Shown here one piece after another: positions 12,691-21,296 of a stretch of 27,884 bases of DNA. Position 1 is the first letter of the stretch, and every line of letters begins with the position of its first letter. The DNA is taken from positions 55,001 to 82,884 of the forward strand of contig JABUQX010042051.1 of assembly GCA_015478945.1 (NCBI GenBank), read 5' to 3'. The notes under the pieces are model-generated. The model saw only the letters and a list, made by a program, of their open reading frames with translations, was not told where the DNA came from and made no database searches. The position numbers were made by a program, and so were the translations under genes. The stretch comes from Trachelipus rathkii. Taxonomy: Eukaryota > Arthropoda > Malacostraca > Isopoda > Trachelipodidae.

Positions 12691-12929
12691 TGACTAAAAT
12701 ATACGAAACACCTCTTTTTTACAACGCACAAGGAACAAATTCTAGTAATATTTTGGGCTGGTTCGGGTTAAACGTATAGTTTTGTTTGTGTTTTTCTATT
12801 TACAGAATCAACCAAAAATTCAAGCGAATAAATTCCTACGTATTGGTTTTGTGTTTTCGTCTTTCGAACATTTTTAATACGCGTGCTAAAAACGATCTCA
12901 CGTGATAAATTTCATTAAAATCTATGCCC
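12691..12929. other. Junction between telomere array and hr-like block
   Basis: The TTAGG words fade out by about 12690 and unique sequence begins. A partial unit of the hr-like repeat appears at 12771 (AACGTATAG), only 159 bp before the next copy. One boundary of the inserted DNA should lie here. Confidence 0.5.
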
Positions 12930-14640
12930 AACGTATAGTTTCCATAAAAAAGTCACTTTTTTTACGATAAAAAAGAAAATTCGTATGAAATTCCTATTTT
13001 TCGTACGAAATTTGCGGTTTTGTTAAAAAAGAAACGATTCTCACGCGCATTAAAACGAACCCCACGTGGAAATTATTTGCCGAAAAACGATAACCTCACG
13101 TGAGAATTTCCATTGAGTGTTTGGTTTATTTTTATGCGCCAAAAAAGGAAAACCTCACGTGAAAATTTCATTAATCTATGCCAACGTATAGTTTTCCTTA
13201 AAAAAGTCACTTTTATTACGATAAAAAAGAAAATTCGTGTATTTTTCCTTTTTTTCGTAGGAAAGTCGCAGTTTTGTTAAAAACGGAACGATTCTCACGC
13301 GCATTTAAACGTACCCCACGTGAAAATTATTTGCGGAAAAACGAAAACCTCGCGTGAGATTTTCCATTGAGTATTTGGTTGATTTTTATATGCCAAAAAA
13401 GGAAAACCTCACGTGAAAATTTCCTTAATCTATGCCAACGTATAGTTTTCCTTAAAAAAGGTCACTTTTCTTACGTTAAAAAATAAAATTCGTGTAATTT
13501 TCCCTATTTTTTCGTAGAAACTTCGCGTTTTGTTTAAAAAACGAAACGATCTCAGCGAGCATTTAAAACAACCCACGTGGATAATTATTGGTGCGGGAAA
13601 AGAAAACCTCGCGTGAGATTCTCCATTGAGTCCTCGGAGAATTTTTATATCATTATATATTTATCCTTCAGTAAGGAAAATTTTCATTAAATTTAATTCA
13701 ACGTATAGTTTTCCTTAAAAAAAAACACTTTTTCTACGATAAAATATAAAATTCGTGTAAAATTCCTAATTTTTTCGTGCGAACTCGCGGTTTTGTTAAA
13801 ATTATAAGAAGTACGATTTCTCGCGCGCCATTAAAACAAAACCCCACGTGGGGAAATTATTTATGCGGGAAAAAGACGAAAAGGCTCGCGTTGAGATTTT
13901 TCCATCGCGAGTCCTCGGAGAATTTTTATACGCTAAAGAATTAAAACCTCGTGTGGAAATTTCATTAATTTACCTTAACGTATAGTTTTCCTTAAAAAAA
14001 ACACTTTTTTACGATAAAATATAAAATTCGTGTAAAATTCCTATATTTCGTACGAAACTCGCGGTTTTGTTAAAAAATAAAGAAACAATTCTCGCACACC
14101 TTAAAACAAACCACGCGTGGAGATTATTTGCGAAAAAAAAGGAAAACCTCGCGTGAGATTTTCCATCGAGTCCTCGGTGAATTTTTATACACCAAAAATA
14201 TTAAAATTTCGCGTGGAAATTTCATTGATTTACCTCAACGTATGGTTTACCTTTAAAAAATCACTTTTTCTACGATAAAATATAAAAATCGTGTAAAATT
14301 CCTTTTTTTCGTACGAAACTCTCGATTTTGTTAAAAAAAAAGAAACGATTCTCGCGCACCTTAAAACAAACCACGCGTGGAGATTATTTGCGAAAAAACG
14401 AAAACCTCGCGTGTGATTTTCCATCGAGTCCTTGGTGGATTGTTATGCGCCAAAAATGGAAAACCTTGCGTGGGAATTTCACCGGTTTAATGATGCTTTA
14501 ATAATGCCTTTTTTTCACGCCCCAATAAAAAAATCACATGATATTCAAGTAAAACGTGCGGGTTTATGTTAAAAAGAAAACAAATCTCACGGATATTAAA
14601 ACAAAACTCACGTGAAAATATGCATGTAAATCTCGATATG
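12930..14640. repeat. hr-like tandem repeat block with palindromes
   Basis: The word AACGTATAG (one copy AACGTATGG) starts at 12930, 13183, 13437, 13700, 13977 and 14237, giving units of 253, 254, 263, 277 and 260 bp. A frayed last unit runs to about 14640. Each unit carries several palindromes: TCACGTGA (12898, 13096, 13155, 13409), CCCCACGTGGGG (13842-13853), CCACGCGTGG (14111, 14371) and TTTCGTACGAAA (for example 12999-13010). No unit has a coding frame. Homologous regions of about this unit size, with imperfect palindromes, are a known feature of nimavirus genomes. In baculoviruses such repeats act as enhancers and replication origins. A similar role here is inference. Confidence 0.75.
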
Positions 14641-15041
14641 CTTTTTTAAGTAATTGAATCAAATAAAGACATCGAAAAATACTTCACGGTGCGAATAGTT
14701 AGAAAATTCCTCATCTAAATTTTTTTTACGGAGTCTTTTTCTTGTTAAATCATTGAGAAATACTCCACCTCCGTGGAAATAAGAGTATACGCTTCTGCAA
14801 ACTTCTCTCCTTTCAATTTCTTAAGTGGTGTTCGAGCCAAAGGTTGATGGAAGGAACAATATTAATAATATAATCGATAGGTTCGTCATTTTTGTGGAAT
14901 TAACTAACTAATTATTGTTGGGTCGTAATTGTAGGTGATCGAGGAATGGAAGAAAAGGTCGGAAGGTTTCGCCTTTATAAAGAAAAATTAGTCGGTACGC
15001 TATTCTTTTTTATTAAAAAAATTTATTTATATTTAATATTT
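14641..15041. other. AT-rich intergenic sequence
   Basis: Unique sequence between the repeat block and the first possible gene. I see no ORF and no clear repeat. Confidence 0.5.
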
Positions 15042-15245
15042 TTATAAAGTTTTTAATTTTAAATCCAGTTTTATATCACAAAATTCCTTTTTCGTAAAGA
15101 ATTTATTGAAATTGTTCGCGGGAGTTGGTTTAAGTTCGGTAGAGCAAAATTCTTCAACCAATTTCAAGAGCGGTTTTGGATTACGTTGAAAAACTTTGGT
15201 GGATAATAATAAATAATAGCTCTTCAGTAACGTCGTATTTCGCAT
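15042..15245 (-). CDS. Small hypothetical protein, 67 aa
   Basis: A 67-codon frame opens with ATG at 15245 and ends at 15042, followed on the - strand by AATAAA words. The product is basic, with an LVEEFC segment in its middle and a Lys/Leu-rich end, and has no signal peptide or membrane segment. I do not recognise it. It is the only minus-strand frame in the otherwise plus-strand stretch 15-23 kb, and would diverge from gene A. The frame is open upstream of the ATG for about 20 more codons. It may be a small viral gene, a remnant, or chance. Confidence 0.3.
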   Translation of the reverse strand: MRNTTLLKSYYLLLSTKVFQRNPKPLLKLVEEFCSTELKPTPANNFNKFFTKKEFCDIKLDLKLKTL

Positions 15246-15496
15246 TTTTTTAACAGTTCGGAGAATGAAGACAAATGGTGGGGAATTCTCGCCGAAGTAG
15301 AGACCCCTGCGCTAACTAACTGATTAATCTTCTACCCTTCCGCTTTTGATAAGTCAAAGGTCTAAGTGCGAAAATCTAAAATTTCACATCCCTCAAAAAA
15401 ACACTCGCGTAAGGAACGAAAAATTTATTTTGCACCATCTCCCGAGAAGTAAAAAGTAACGTTATTTCATGCTTTCTCTTCGCTCGAGATTCGTAT

Positions 15497-15932
15497 ATGT
15501 ACCGAAAAATATTAATTTATTTAATTTTGTTTAATTTTATTATTCTTTTTTTATTTCAGTCTCCCACAAAATACCATTTTTTTTCGTTAAATCATTTTTT
15601 GGGTAGACTAAATAAAAAAAATAAAAAAAATGGTAGTAAATTATTATTTTTCGGTAAATATACGAATCTCGCGCGAAGCGTCACACACGAATGAAATACC
15701 AGAAGGCGGAAAAATATTTGGAGACAAATACAAACCTAATCCCAACGACCTAGCTAAATCCAAATACAACGGTCTTAGAATTAGAGGGAGGTGCGTAGAC
15801 ATCTGCGTCATCGTGAGCGGGAAGGAAGGAAAATCGCTGTCTAATTGTTTTCTGTATAACAACCCAATCCAGGAAAATGTTATTAAAAAATATGTAGATA
15901 TAAATAACGATTGGTTTAACTTTTGGTTTTGA
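15497..15932 (+). pseudogene. Copy A: short family member, signal peptide out of frame
   Basis: Two overlapping frames make up this copy. The first opens at ATG 15497 and encodes a signal-peptide-like start (MYRK followed by about 18 hydrophobic residues). The second, 15630-15932, encodes the family core with the signature C55-x3-C59-x13-C73 and the preceding GLRIRG word. This matches copy C (GLKIIGSC) and D (CGVYFSLEC) in spacing. The switch between frames falls in a run of A-rich sequence at about 15609-15630 containing eight A in a row. The frame stops soon after the signature block, with no membrane segment, unlike C-F. AATAAA lies at 15983. Either a real slip or a homopolymer sequencing error broke it. 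Family unknown. Confidence 0.6.
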
Positions 15933-15995
15933 ATCTTGTTATATAATAGTTTGTTTATATAAATATGGTGTTAAATAACAAAAATAAAAGATTTG

Positions 15996-16003
15996 TATAA
16001 AAG
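15996..16003 (+). promoter_or_regulatory. TATA box of copy B
   Basis: TATAAAAG is followed by a CT-rich leader (TTTTATTTTCCTCTAAG) that matches the leader after the TATA box of copy C (TTTTATTTTTACTTAGA). Both lead into a GACCGCGA / GGTCGCGA word just before the start region. Confidence 0.5.
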
Positions 16004-16080
16004 CGTCTTCCCTTTTATTTTCCTCTAAGCTATAAAAAAAACTCTAAGAACTCTTTAAGTGTATTGACCGCGATTTATTT

Positions 16081-16422
16081 TTAGAAAATACGAGGATAGG
16101 CCCGAAAAAAATTATAAAGGATTTTGAGTTTTCGAATTTTGATATGAGAGATAAAAAGATAAAACAATTTAATGATGATCTTTAATAACGAAACATTATA
16201 CGTAACTCGATCGAAATTGGACGTTTATTCGTATTTTCCTAGATCCATACCAATATAATAACCTGAGTTAGTGGACGGCACGCGGAAACCTGCGTCTTTG
16301 CGGATGAGAATAAAGCCAAATTGCCATTTTATAGTTTACTTCATAACAACACCTCCGAGAAATTGTTATTAAAAGGGTTTGTAAAAAACCAAGTGATAAA
16401 ATTTCGTTCTGATAATATTTAA
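16081..16422 (+). pseudogene. Copy B: decayed family remnant
   Basis: This copy was found by alignment. The leader aligns with copy C, but the start codon position reads ATA (16088) instead of ATG. After a stretch without a usable frame, a YNNLS word around 16251 lines up with YNGLR of copy A. A one-base shift and a TGA then precede an open frame 16267-16422 of 51 codons. That frame follows the copy A block position by position: GR, a Cys at 16291-16293, a Lys seven residues on, an LxNN word and a Lys-x-x-Val end. The first and third signature cysteines are replaced by His and Ser. It ends, like copy A, shortly after the block with no membrane segment. The gene is clearly dead. Confidence 0.55.
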
Positions 16423-16496
16423 AATTAAAAAATGAAATTTTTAAATTTAAGCTAAATATTATATATCGAAATGTGTTAAAAATAATAAAAAAATTG

Positions 16497-16505
16497 TATA
16501 AAAAG
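16497..16505 (+). promoter_or_regulatory. TATA box of copy C
   Basis: TATAAAAAG lies 85 bp before the ATG at 16582 and is followed by a leader similar to that of copy B. Confidence 0.6.
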
Positions 16506-16571
16506 AGCTCTCCTCTTTTATTTTTACTTAGACCTAATTAATACAGATCGGTCGCGAGGTTTATTATTCTC

Positions 16572-18221
16572 TTGCTAAAAAATGAAGAGATCAGTAGGAA
16601 TTTCTTTAATAGTATTTTCACTATTATCGTGTATTGGGTCGATTCTCTGAAGAACACCGCTTCGAAATATAAAAATATAAAAGATGAACTTTGCATTCGA
16701 TCCTTCGTTTCGTTCGACTTTTTCCTTCCCGTAATTAACTCGACGGGAGGGGAAATTAGAGTTTCTAAACCAACATTCGATATATGCGAAAACGCCTCCC
16801 CGAACGTTACGATACATGTTATGAAGAAAGAAGAGCAAACACTTATTAAAGTAAGAAAAGCATTCGATATCGATGAAATATCGACCTTTTATCAGCATAA
16901 GATCATTTACGAAATATATCCCGTTGCCGCATCGCGAACGACGCAACAGGTTATGTACGTGGTTTTGAAAAAGTGTGACCCCGAAAATACAGACGATTGC
17001 GAATTTGTAAATGACCATAAAGCTGAATTGGTGCCAGACTCGTCAGTAGGATTAAAAATTATCGGATCTTGCGTAAAAATGTGCATCGATGTCGACACGG
17101 ATGAATCAAAAGATTTAGCAAATTGCTTCATGTTCGGCGAGTCCCTTTTCGCGTTTTTGAAAAATTTCAGAGGATACAATAAATTCAACGGTTCAGAAAA
17201 TATCCCGTCTTTGGAAAATGTTCTCCGAGAATTAAACACTTTTCTCAATAAAGATTTCATAAATTTTTTAGTAGTTATTGCGGCGAATAACTTATTCGTT
17301 AGTGCAATCGCATACGCACTTCTTTCCTACGTCTTGTTTCGAACGTTCTCGAAATTACTAGAAAAGAGAAGTAAATCGGAAAACGAAATTTGCAAAATCT
17401 GCAGTGCCAGAAGCCAGACGAAAATGAAACACACGTATAGCATTCCCTTAACTTCTTCGCGTCCTTATTTCGACGGGCGAGCCGACGGATCCTTCCCTTC
17501 CTCTGATGCTATTTACGCCACCGTCGACAGAAAAAGGATACGGGAATCTTTTTTCGGAATAGAAGGAAGAGAGAAAGAAGAAGAAATGGCTATGACGCTT
17601 AGCGCGTACACCGATCGCGATACGAATAATACGATCGAAAATCACTATTTAGATATGAATAAGTGTGGTTCCCTGAAAGTAACGACGTTGTCGAATATTC
17701 AGGCCGCGACTGCGATGGCGAAGATGACTGGGTCACCTCTTCCTCCACCGAATCGTCCTCCTCAGCTTCAAAATATTTCCGAAGACGTTCAATCTACGCG
17801 CGTATTCCCATCGGAAAATGACAGCGATTATTCCGAGATATGTTTAGACGTAGGAAGAGAGGGCAACGACGACAACCACGGATCGGATGATAATCTATCT
17901 ACGGCTTCCACTTCTTTCGAGTACGAAAGCCAGATCGATAATACTTCGAACACGTTAAATTCGGCGTACCAAGCGTCGACGACCTCCGTTGGCAGATCTA
18001 TCGGTCTCAGAACAGTCGAGGGAGAACGGAAAGAAAGAAGATTAACAGAAAACTCTCATCATCAGCAAGTGGAAAATAACAACGAGGTCCACCGCCGCAA
18101 TGATCTAACTAAAAATCGATCGAAACGGCAGCATCAGCAGCAGCATCAGCAGCAGCACCAGCAGCAAATTCGAAGGCGGACGCCGACACCCCCGAGACAG
18201 CCTCATAATACATGCGTCTAA
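16572..18221 (+). CDS. Copy C: single-pass membrane protein with long tail, frameshifted start
   Basis: The long frame has 549 codons counted from a TTG at 16572 and has no early ATG. The likely real start is ATG 16582 in the next frame, which encodes MKRS plus a hydrophobic stretch ending near LLSCIGS and then hits TGA at 16648. The long frame takes over at the same point, so one base is missing or extra near 16640-16650. Residues are numbered from the TTG. The ectodomain runs to about 228, with the signature C167-x3-C171-x13-C185. The membrane segment is about 229-257. The cytoplasmic tail is about 290 residues, with YATV (Y315), YLDM (Y359), a PLPPPNRPP stretch, SDYSEI (Y420) and a C-terminal HQQQ tract followed by RRRTPTPPRQP. 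These resemble SH2 and SH3 ligand motifs, but short motifs occur by chance. Probably a viral surface protein; function unknown. AATAAA is at 18261. Confidence 0.75.
   Translation: MLKNEEISRNFFNSIFTIIVYWVDSLKNTASKYKNIKDELCIRSFVSFDFFLPVINSTGGEIRVSKPTFDICENASPNVTIHVMKKEEQTLIKVRKAFDIDEISTFYQHKIIYEIYPVAASRTTQQVMYVVLKKCDPENTDDCEFVNDHKAELVPDSSVGLKIIGSCVKMCIDVDTDESKDLANCFMFGESLFAFLKNFRGYNKFNGSENIPSLENVLRELNTFLNKDFINFLVVIAANNLFVSAIAYALLSYVLFRTFSKLLEKRSKSENEICKICSARSQTKMKHTYSIPLTSSRPYFDGRADGSFPSSDAIYATVDRKRIRESFFGIEGREKEEEMAMTLSAYTDRDTNNTIENHYLDMNKCGSLKVTTLSNIQAATAMAKMTGSPLPPPNRPPQLQNISEDVQSTRVFPSENDSDYSEICLDVGREGNDDNHGSDDNLSTASTSFEYESQIDNTSNTLNSAYQASTTSVGRSIGLRTVEGERKERRLTENSHHQQVENNNEVHRRNDLTKNRSKRQHQQQHQQQHQQQIRRRTPTPPRQPHNTCV
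18128..18167 (+). repeat. CAG/CAT trinucleotide repeat in copy C
   Basis: CAGCATCAGCAG-type repeats encode the HQQQHQQQHQQQ tract near the end of the tail. Such tracts expand and contract easily, so the length may vary between copies. Confidence 0.85.
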
Positions 18222-18260
18222 AACTTTTTCATAAGGAAGGGAATGACACAAACGCGCTTA

Positions 18261-18266
18261 AATAAA
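18261..18266 (+). terminator. Poly(A) signal after copy C
   Basis: AATAAA lies 40 bp after the stop codon. Confidence 0.5.
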
Positions 18267-18496
18267 CATATACATATACATATATAATAATTTATTTAAT
18301 TTCGATCGATGTTACGGTTATACTTCTAATCGCCATTCGCGTATACCTAAACGCTTAAAAAGTTAAAAATGTATTCATATTTTTTATTCAATATTGCGTT
18401 TTAATTTATATTGTTTTATAAACTGTTTTATGTACTTATTTTCGTATACTGTATAAATAAAAAATTAAAATATGTAAATTTTTTAATACAAACACC

Positions 18497-18506
18497 TATA
18501 TATATA
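18497..18506 (+). promoter_or_regulatory. TATA box of copy D
   Basis: TATATATATA preceded by ACC lies 96 bp before the ATG. Copy E has the same ACC-TATATA context and identical spacing. Confidence 0.6.
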
Positions 18507-18592
18507 CGCGCGTATTAGATCAAACTTCATTCTCGACCTCTGTTTGTTTGTTTAAAGGCTAGCCTAAGGATTGAAAAAAACACCGATTAAAT

Positions 18593-19531
18593 ATGAAGTA
18601 TTCGGAATTATTTTTCACCGTGCTTATAAATTTTGCCGTGCTCCTTCATCGAGCGACGCCCGACGACTCGGAACGTCATTGCAGAAATGTAGGAGGAAAG
18701 CGACACGACGAATTTTTCAACTTGCAAGATAAAACGAGAGGTTCGTTTTCCATCGAAGAGCAAAGCGTGGATCGGGAATGCGAGAAGCCGATCGAAAACT
18801 TTTTTGAAATACATCGCTTAACGATGCCGAGCAATTTGGAATCTTGCCCAAAAAACGGAGAATTTTTCCGAGTTAATGATATTACGCACAAATTCATCCG
18901 AGTCCAGTTTCAACAAAATATAAAGCTGAAATACGCAGTGAACGACGACTACCGTCGCAAATTTAGGTTCAACGTGATTTCCAAGGATGGTGAAATTTAT
19001 TCTTTCGCGCAACCGATCGACGAGAATTCGACGTTTTGCGGCGTTTATTTTTCGCTCGAATGCGCCAGAATATGCGAGATCGTTAACGAGGAGGACGACG
19101 ACGCTTTCTCGGATTGTTCTTGGTTTACGCCTTTAGAGTATATAGAAGGCGTTGATATGGCGGAAGACAAAATCAAATACCTTTGGAAGAAAAACGCGAT
19201 GTTTAAAACGACGATTAAATTTTCCGCGCAAGCGACAATTTTTGTTATAGTCGTGGTTTTTATTACAAAATGTTTTAAACTATTAATAGCCAATCTACGC
19301 TATATATTCAAACCAGAACTATCATCGGAATACGCTAACGCCCCGCTACCGCAAGCCAGACCCGTTGTCGCCGTCACCCCCACTGCTAGATCTACCGAAG
19401 AAGAGCCCCAAGGTCGAGGAAACGACAGCAACTACGATAATAACGATAATTACGAGGCCAATATTACTGGAATTCAATCGAATGGGCGAATTCGAAACCG
19501 GACCGTAACAATAATTTTAGAAAACATTTAA
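18593..19531 (+). CDS. Copy D: single-pass type I membrane protein, short tail
   Basis: 312 residues from a well-placed ATG. Residues 1-21 form a signal peptide ending in the family word HRA before TPDD. The ectodomain, about 22-208, has cysteines in HCRNV, ECEKP, SCPKNGE and FCGVY and the complete signature C157-x3-C161-x13-C175. The word TRGSF near residue 50 is shared with F, and GSF with E. An acidic run EEDDDD lies inside the signature. The membrane segment is about 211-232 (SAQATIFVIVVVF...), followed by a basic stop-transfer region. The tail is about 80 residues, Asn-rich, with no clear docking motif. By orientation the Cys-rich part faces the lumen or virion exterior. It is intact and single-exon, and AATAAA follows at 19624. 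I do not recognise the family. A viral envelope or host-interaction role is inference. Confidence 0.85.
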   Translation: MKYSELFFTVLINFAVLLHRATPDDSERHCRNVGGKRHDEFFNLQDKTRGSFSIEEQSVDRECEKPIENFFEIHRLTMPSNLESCPKNGEFFRVNDITHKFIRVQFQQNIKLKYAVNDDYRRKFRFNVISKDGEIYSFAQPIDENSTFCGVYFSLECARICEIVNEEDDDAFSDCSWFTPLEYIEGVDMAEDKIKYLWKKNAMFKTTIKFSAQATIFVIVVVFITKCFKLLIANLRYIFKPELSSEYANAPLPQARPVVAVTPTARSTEEEPQGRGNDSNYDNNDNYEANITGIQSNGRIRNRTVTIILENI

Positions 19532-19623
19532 AAAATAATAGTTCTTCATATTTTCAAAAAAAAAATTATTTTTCGATTCTGTATTTCCTTTGTTAACTAT
19601 AAGCTATTTATTTACATTGCATG

Positions 19624-19629
19624 AATAAA
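19624..19629 (+). terminator. Poly(A) signal after copy D
   Basis: AATAAA lies 92 bp after the stop codon and 40 bp before the TATA box of copy E, so the two transcription units are tightly packed. Confidence 0.55.
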
Positions 19630-19668
19630 ACATTTTAAAAAAATAATCTTTATTTTTTAATAAATACC

Positions 19669-19676
19669 TATATAAC
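19669..19676 (+). promoter_or_regulatory. TATA box of copy E
   Basis: TATATAAC lies 96 bp before the ATG. The same octamer precedes copy F. Confidence 0.65.
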
Positions 19677-19764
19677 AATTTTACTCGACACACCAATTTC
19701 AAATACAAAGAAAAACTCTATCGCGATACACTGACGGAAAACCGGAGGACGTTTCGCTTTCAGC

Positions 19765-20877
19765 ATGAAGATCCACAGTTTATTTTTGTTCCTACTACCA
19801 CTTGTCGTTAACCTCACTCGAGCAACGCTCTCGAAACAACGCTGCAAAGATATAGAGGAGAGAGGATACCAATTTTTCGACTCGTCGACTGGCTCGTTTT
19901 CCGTCAAGAGGCTAAATACGGACGTCGGTGGTGAAAAATTAATAGGAAGTTTTATTAGAATACATCCGCTAAGCGCACCGATGGATTTAAAAACCTGTCC
20001 TCATCCTGGACAAACAGTCAAATTGGACGAGGAAAACCGCTACGAATTTAACAAAATCCTCTTCGATGACTCTGTAGAGGTGAAATACGAGGTGAACGAA
20101 GAACGCAAATTCGTATACAGAGTTTTTTTTAGCGACTTGAAATACAAAAATTTCACAGTTCCTATTTATAATAATTCCAATTATTGCGGCTTATATATTT
20201 CCACCCAGAACGTGAGAATATGCGATCTACTCGAAGATGGCACCCATCTGTTTTTATATCCTCTTAAATATTTGATAATTTTACATCAATTAATTCATTT
20301 AATAATCGTGGGAGTTATGATTTATTGTTTATGGTTTACATATCATAATAAGATCGTTTTTCGTCCCGTAGATGATCGTTTCAATATTCGTATCGCACTT
20401 CAAAAACGCCGTGTTAAAACGCCCTCCAAACCGGATATACTGCCACCTCCGTACGAGCTACTGTATCCCGACGGAGACAGAAGTGATCGTGATATTCATC
20501 CGATATCCGCAAATCGAAATGGTCGGAATGTCGATCCGCTGCTACTTAGGCTTCCCCCATTGGATATACCGCCGCCATCTTACACTCAAGCGATGAATTC
20601 CGTTGATCTTCCTAAATCTGATGGTAAAAATATCGAATCGTCTCCCACATCGGATGATCTATCGCCACCAGCTTACGCGTTAGTGACGAATTGCGATAAT
20701 CATCCTTTGACTGATGGTCGGAATATCGATTCGCTTACCCCATCGGACGATCTATCGCCGCCAGCATACACGCTGGTGCTGAATCCACGGAGTATCAACG
20801 GAGAAGAGGAAAATTCCCTAGGGTCCGAGAAAATAACCACAACAACCCCAAAGCCACCGACACAATCATTTAACTAG
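19765..20877 (+). CDS. Copy E: membrane protein with four PPxY motifs in its tail
   Basis: 370 residues. The signal peptide is residues 1-20, ending TRA before TLSK. The ectodomain, about 21-168, keeps the family words RCKDI, RGYQFF, GSFSVKR, TCPHPG and YCGLY. Its signature has lost the first Cys (Asn149) and the third, keeping only C153. The membrane segment is about 169-192. The tail is about 178 residues and carries PPPY (Y230), PPSY (Y273), PPAY (Y304) and PPAY (Y335). The last three sit in 31-residue repeats with the words G(R/K)N(V/I) and SDDLSPPAY. PPxY is the established ligand of WW domains such as those of Nedd4-type ubiquitin ligases, and serves as a late-budding motif in several viruses. 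Use in trafficking or budding here is inference. The frame is intact; AATAAA is at 20974. The start ATG sits in CAGCATGAAG, as in copy F. Confidence 0.88.
   Translation: MKIHSLFLFLLPLVVNLTRATLSKQRCKDIEERGYQFFDSSTGSFSVKRLNTDVGGEKLIGSFIRIHPLSAPMDLKTCPHPGQTVKLDEENRYEFNKILFDDSVEVKYEVNEERKFVYRVFFSDLKYKNFTVPIYNNSNYCGLYISTQNVRICDLLEDGTHLFLYPLKYLIILHQLIHLIIVGVMIYCLWFTYHNKIVFRPVDDRFNIRIALQKRRVKTPSKPDILPPPYELLYPDGDRSDRDIHPISANRNGRNVDPLLLRLPPLDIPPPSYTQAMNSVDLPKSDGKNIESSPTSDDLSPPAYALVTNCDNHPLTDGRNIDSLTPSDDLSPPAYTLVLNPRSINGEEENSLGSEKITTTTPKPPTQSFN
20497..20780 (+). repeat. 93 bp in-frame tandem repeat carrying PPxY
   Basis: Three units, with the PPxY tyrosine codons at 20581, 20674 and 20767, exactly 93 bp apart. 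The GGT of the G(R/K)N word is at 20521, 20623 and 20716. The first unit is 9 bp longer before its motif and the most diverged; the last two are close copies. Confidence 0.8.
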
Positions 20878-20973
20878 AAAAAGGCTGAAGCGCCATAAAC
20901 GAAAACGAACGTCTATCCCTGCGAGAACTCTTCTTCTTCTTACATCCTCCCGATTTTAAAAAATTCATAAAGA

Positions 20974-20979
20974 AATAAA
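20974..20979 (+). terminator. Poly(A) signal after copy E
   Basis: AATAAA lies about 97 bp after the stop codon. About 220 bp of AT-rich sequence follows before the TATA box of copy F. Confidence 0.55.
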
Positions 20980-21199
20980 AATATCAATCAATCGTCGATA
21001 TTGTTAGTCATCGAACGACAATTTTTATTATCGTGTTGCACCATGGTTAAACATATCATCAATTAATATATTTTCTTTTCTTAATATTTTTATTTTGTTT
21101 AATAATCTGTATCCCCATATACATGTCCACACCACAAATAATAAAAATTATTAAAAAAATTATTACTTAAATAAAGCCTTTATCGATTCTTATATTATA

Positions 21200-21207
21200 T
21201 ATATAAC
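21200..21207 (+). promoter_or_regulatory. TATA box of copy F
   Basis: TATATAAC lies 97 bp before the ATG, with the same octamer and almost the same spacing as copy E. A CT-rich word (CTACCTCTTCCCG) follows. Confidence 0.65.
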
Positions 21208-21296
21208 CCTACCTCTTCCCGAAGCGCAAATCCGCTCGAACGCTGTGGCGTGGTACATTCAAAGGAAGAAACGAAGGAAGAAACGGTCTCATCAGC

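Noticed and set aside
16575..17260. Minus-strand ORFs of 147 and 117 codons opposite copy C
   Set aside because: They lie entirely opposite the family-conserved ectodomain of copy C, have no conserved motif, and are shadows of the plus-strand frame.
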